Shown here: piece after piece, positions 39,955 through 42,389 of the stretch
How positions within the stretch are numbered: position 1 is the stretch's first letter
Layout: the number at the start of each line of letters is the position of its first letter
Assembly (NCBI GenBank): GCA_035296965.1
Contig: DATGZX010000029.1
Span: 1 to 42,389, forward strand
Length of the DNA stretch: 42,389 nucleotides
Direction of reading: 5' to 3'
DNA from: DATGZX01 sp035296965
Lineage (GTDB): Bacteria; Planctomycetota; Planctomycetia; Gemmatales; Gemmataceae
Made by a program: the position numbers and the translations under genes
The notes under the pieces: model-generated
Database searches by the model: none
The model's input: the letters and a program-made list of their open reading frames with translations, nothing else
What the model was told of the DNA's origin: nothing

Positions 39955-42279
39955 ATGCCTACGGTCATCAATGGCATCGGCACCTGGTACTACGGGAGGC
40001 GGCGCATTCATCGACTCAAGAACACCTGCGAGTTCTGCAACCGCATGGGCGAGTTGGAATCCTACGATACGACGCTTTACTTCACGGTGCTCTATATCCC
40101 GATAGTACCTTTAAGCCAAAAACGCATCCTGTATTCGTGCCCTTACTGCAGGAAGCACCGCGTAACGAATCTTAAGCAATGGGAGGCGGCCAAGGCACAA
40201 GCGATTGCGCAACTGATGGATAAGCTGGGGAAGGCCCCCGATGATCGCGAAACCATTCGCGAGGCAATTGCCCTGGCGCACTCTTATCAGGACGAAGCAC
40301 TCTTCGATAGATTGGCGGACGGACTTGCCAGCCATTGGCTGGAAGACGCAACCATCCAGGCGCAGCTTGGCGCTGCCTACTCCTATTTCGCGCGCCGTAA
40401 AGAAGCGGAGGCCGCGTTTCGTGCATCGTTGGCAGTCGAGGACAATCCCGAGACCCGGCGTCAGCTGGGGCTTACCTTGATGCGGCAGGGACGACCGGAG
40501 GATGCTCTGCCTTATCTGCGGCATATCCTCGATGAGAAGATCCGCGACCGAGCCGGGCTGATTTACCTACTTGTCGAGGCTTACCAGGCGCAGGGCCTGC
40601 ATGAGACAGCGCTCGAACTCATGGATCGGCGCGACGCAGCGTTTCCCGACCTGGTGGACGACAAGGACGTCAAGAAGCAGCGAAAGGTTTCGGAGCGTTA
40701 CCAGTCCTCCGGCAAAAAGGTCGCGGCTCCGCACCTGGACGAGTCGGGCAAGACAGGCTACCGCGAAGGGAATTGGACGGCGCGCCTGCCGCGCATCATC
40801 GCGCCACTCGTAATTCTTGGATTGGTCGTTTGCTACCTGGGAGCAGCGATCTGGACCGGCCAGGCACGCCAGGTGTACCTAGTCAATGGCTGGGATCTGC
40901 CATACACGGTTGCCATCAACGGCCGGCAGGAATCGCTGCTGCCGGGCAAACCCAAGGCGATTCGCGTGGCGGAAGGGGACATCTCGATCGAGTTTCCCGA
41001 CGGTAAGATTGCCTTGGAGCCGATTCATTGCCATATAGAAACTCCGTTTTTCTCCAGGCCGTTTGCACGTCAGACCTTTGTCATCAACCCCGACCAGGTG
41101 GCGGTTCTTTCCTGGGAAGAGCTCGTGTATGCACTGCCGCCGCTGCCGCCGCCGCCGCCGTCCGCTCCGCCTAGATATTACGCCGGCAATCTGCTGCACA
41201 CCTTCAAGGGCATCGATTATGAATTCACGGATTTCCCGCAGAACGTCAAGAGTGAGCATGGTGCCCCAGTAAAGAAGACGCGGGTATCGGTAGTCTCAAA
41301 CTTCAACCAGGAGCAGCGGCTGGACCTGGCAGCAGAAGTGCTCGACCAGAAACAACAGATCCAGTTCGGTAAGAATCTGCTGAAGCTGAACCCCGACGAC
41401 TTCTATTCTCTTTCCTGGTTGATCGGTCGACTGCCGGCTCAGGAGGGGATTGATTTTCTCAGCACGCGACTCGGCGCTCGCCCAATCCTCGTGGAATGGC
41501 ATCGCCATTACCAGAGCTTGATGGAGAAAAAGCATCCCGAAGTGGATTTGCTCCCCAAATACCGTCAACTGGCGGCGGAGAACAAGGGCAATGCGGACGC
41601 CCTCTATTTGCTGGGCAGGATAGACCAGCAGGATCTGGACGAATCCGAAAAACTACTCAAGCAGGCCGCCGCTTCACGGCCGCCCTCTGTCTATGCAATC
41701 AATGCCTTGGGCTATAACGCGCTTGTGCAGGGCGAGTTTGCCGACGCCGTGCGTTGGACCCAAGACGCGCACAAATTAGCTCCCCAGAACCCTTCGATTG
41801 GGATTGCCTACCAGAAGGCGCTCATGGCCGCGGGCAAATTCGATGCGCTCCTCGAGCAGCTCCGCATTTCTCAGGCTTTGCCCGGCATGTGGCTAAGTGC
41901 TTTGATGGAACGGCTGAAGGTCTACGCCCGCAAGGGGGATAAGAAAAACACTCAAGCAACGATCGAGGAAATGCTGCAGCTTATGGGCCCTTCGGCAAAT
42001 GCTCAGCAACGGCGCTCTGTCCAGAATGCACTGGAGTCTACCGTTTGCTGTTGCAACGGCGACGTGCCCGGCTACCTCAAGCTCGCTTCGGAATTCTCGA
42101 ACGGTCTTGATTTGCACTCGGCCATATTGCAAGGAAAGCTTTCGGTCGCTGCTGGCTTGGCAGCCAATCAAAAGGACGACGCCAGCCACTTGAATTCTCA
42201 CGCACTCCTCCACCTAACGGCACTGAAAGCTGGAGATAAGAAGATCGCGGACAGGGCGAACGCATCAAACTTTCTCTAG
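39955..42279 (+). CDS. Zinc-ribbon and TPR membrane protein of unknown function
   Basis: This 774-residue protein starts with a zinc-ribbon-like domain: Cys25-x2-Cys28 and Cys62-x2-Cys65, with FTVLYIPIVPLSQKR between them. The layout is like small zinc-ribbon proteins with an IPxxPL core. TPR-type helices cover about 90-240 (ALAHSYQDEALFDRLADGL, LGAAYSYFARRKEAEAAFRASL). One membrane segment follows at about 279-301 (IIAPLVILGLVVCYLGAAIW). Beyond it are a beta-rich stretch, a proline run (about 396-407) and a second helical repeat region from 440 to the end. The cytoplasmic zinc/TPR part and the second part would lie on opposite sides of the membrane. No enzyme motif is seen. A scaffold or envelope-assembly role is a guess. 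Confidence 0.8.
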   Translation: MPTVINGIGTWYYGRRRIHRLKNTCEFCNRMGELESYDTTLYFTVLYIPIVPLSQKRILYSCPYCRKHRVTNLKQWEAAKAQAIAQLMDKLGKAPDDRETIREAIALAHSYQDEALFDRLADGLASHWLEDATIQAQLGAAYSYFARRKEAEAAFRASLAVEDNPETRRQLGLTLMRQGRPEDALPYLRHILDEKIRDRAGLIYLLVEAYQAQGLHETALELMDRRDAAFPDLVDDKDVKKQRKVSERYQSSGKKVAAPHLDESGKTGYREGNWTARLPRIIAPLVILGLVVCYLGAAIWTGQARQVYLVNGWDLPYTVAINGRQESLLPGKPKAIRVAEGDISIEFPDGKIALEPIHCHIETPFFSRPFARQTFVINPDQVAVLSWEELVYALPPLPPPPPSAPPRYYAGNLLHTFKGIDYEFTDFPQNVKSEHGAPVKKTRVSVVSNFNQEQRLDLAAEVLDQKQQIQFGKNLLKLNPDDFYSLSWLIGRLPAQEGIDFLSTRLGARPILVEWHRHYQSLMEKKHPEVDLLPKYRQLAAENKGNADALYLLGRIDQQDLDESEKLLKQAAASRPPSVYAINALGYNALVQGEFADAVRWTQDAHKLAPQNPSIGIAYQKALMAAGKFDALLEQLRISQALPGMWLSALMERLKVYARKGDKKNTQATIEEMLQLMGPSANAQQRRSVQNALESTVCCCNGDVPGYLKLASEFSNGLDLHSAILQGKLSVAAGLAANQKDDASHLNSHALLHLTALKAGDKKIADRANASNFL

Positions 42280-42316
42280 GTTTCGTGCCCCAGCCAAGGT
42301 TTCCTCGAGAAAACCC

Positions 42317-42389
42317 GTGTCCAAGGCAGCCGCCTTGCGTTTCCGTGCGATGCTCGTTTTGGCCGGATTCCGCTTGAGCAGGCTTAACG
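42317..42389 (+). CDS. Possible first codons of the next gene, cut by the window edge
   Basis: A GTG at 42317 opens a frame that stays open to the right edge, reading MSKAAALRFRAMLVLAGFR. It begins 37 bp after the TPR gene and has a plausible basic-then-hydrophobic N-terminus, but only 24 codons are visible and no clear ribosome site precedes it. Confidence 0.25.
   Translation, partial: MSKAAALRFRAMLVLAGFRLSRLN

Noticed and set aside
1..42389. CRISPR arrays, rRNA genes and further tRNA genes
   Set aside because: No regularly spaced direct repeats, no rRNA-like stretch and no second T-arm motif in a cloverleaf context were seen on either strand.

Overview
The window looks like a chromosomal segment of a high-GC planctomycete (Planctomycetota, most like the Gemmatales/Pirellulales relatives). 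The basis is the mix of families: a PSD1-type cytochrome protein with DUF1549/DUF1553 domains, a Tat-exported DUF1501 protein, a TIGR02604-type dehydrogenase-like propeller, tandem DUF1080 domains, Tat-exported Gfo/Idh/MocA oxidoreductases and a divergent DnaA. No rRNA gene or CRISPR array is visible. One tRNA gene is present.

Layout. 1-1322: the C-terminal part of a phage terminase large subunit runs in from the left edge, followed by about 600 bp of decayed DNA and a minus-strand tRNA-Pro(CGG) with its own promoter. The phage-like DNA lies on the 3' side of the tRNA, as expected for an element integrated at a tRNA 3' end. 1494-6062: a small helical protein of unknown role, a class III CoA-transferase, an M28 peptidase and the ribosome-associated ABC-F protein EttA. 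6208-10865: a plus-strand run with an ABC exporter pair, threonine synthase and dihydrodipicolinate reductase. 10883-17191: an EamA transporter, a membrane-fused spermidine synthase-like protein, a PYROXD2/phytoene desaturase-like flavoprotein and a GNAT acetyltransferase.

17475-20373: a DnaA protein whose box VII arginine finger appears to be glycine, then two small secreted Cys/Tyr-rich proteins with an identical Shine-Dalgarno context, each followed by a hairpin. 20380-25135: four minus-strand genes for a hotdog thioesterase, a nucleotidyltransferase-HD fusion, a GH57 glycogen branching enzyme and a TRZ/ATZ-type amidohydrolase.

25348-39567 is the most distinctive part. Seven plus-strand genes (PSD1 cytochrome, DUF1501, propeller, Gfo/Idh, small methyltransferase-like protein, five-haem PA14 cytochrome, TIGR02604 propeller) converge on a two-gene minus-strand unit (Tat-exported Gfo/Idh and a double DUF1080 protein). 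DUF1080 proteins with Gfo/Idh oxidoreductases are known elsewhere as parts of a glycoside-cleaving route through 3-keto sugars. The co-located multihaem proteins suggest an exported version coupled to electron transfer. That coupling is inference.

The window ends with a zinc-ribbon/TPR membrane protein and perhaps the first codons of another gene. Translation starts were chosen from Shine-Dalgarno spacing, signal peptide position and overlap with neighbours, so several differ from the longest open frame.
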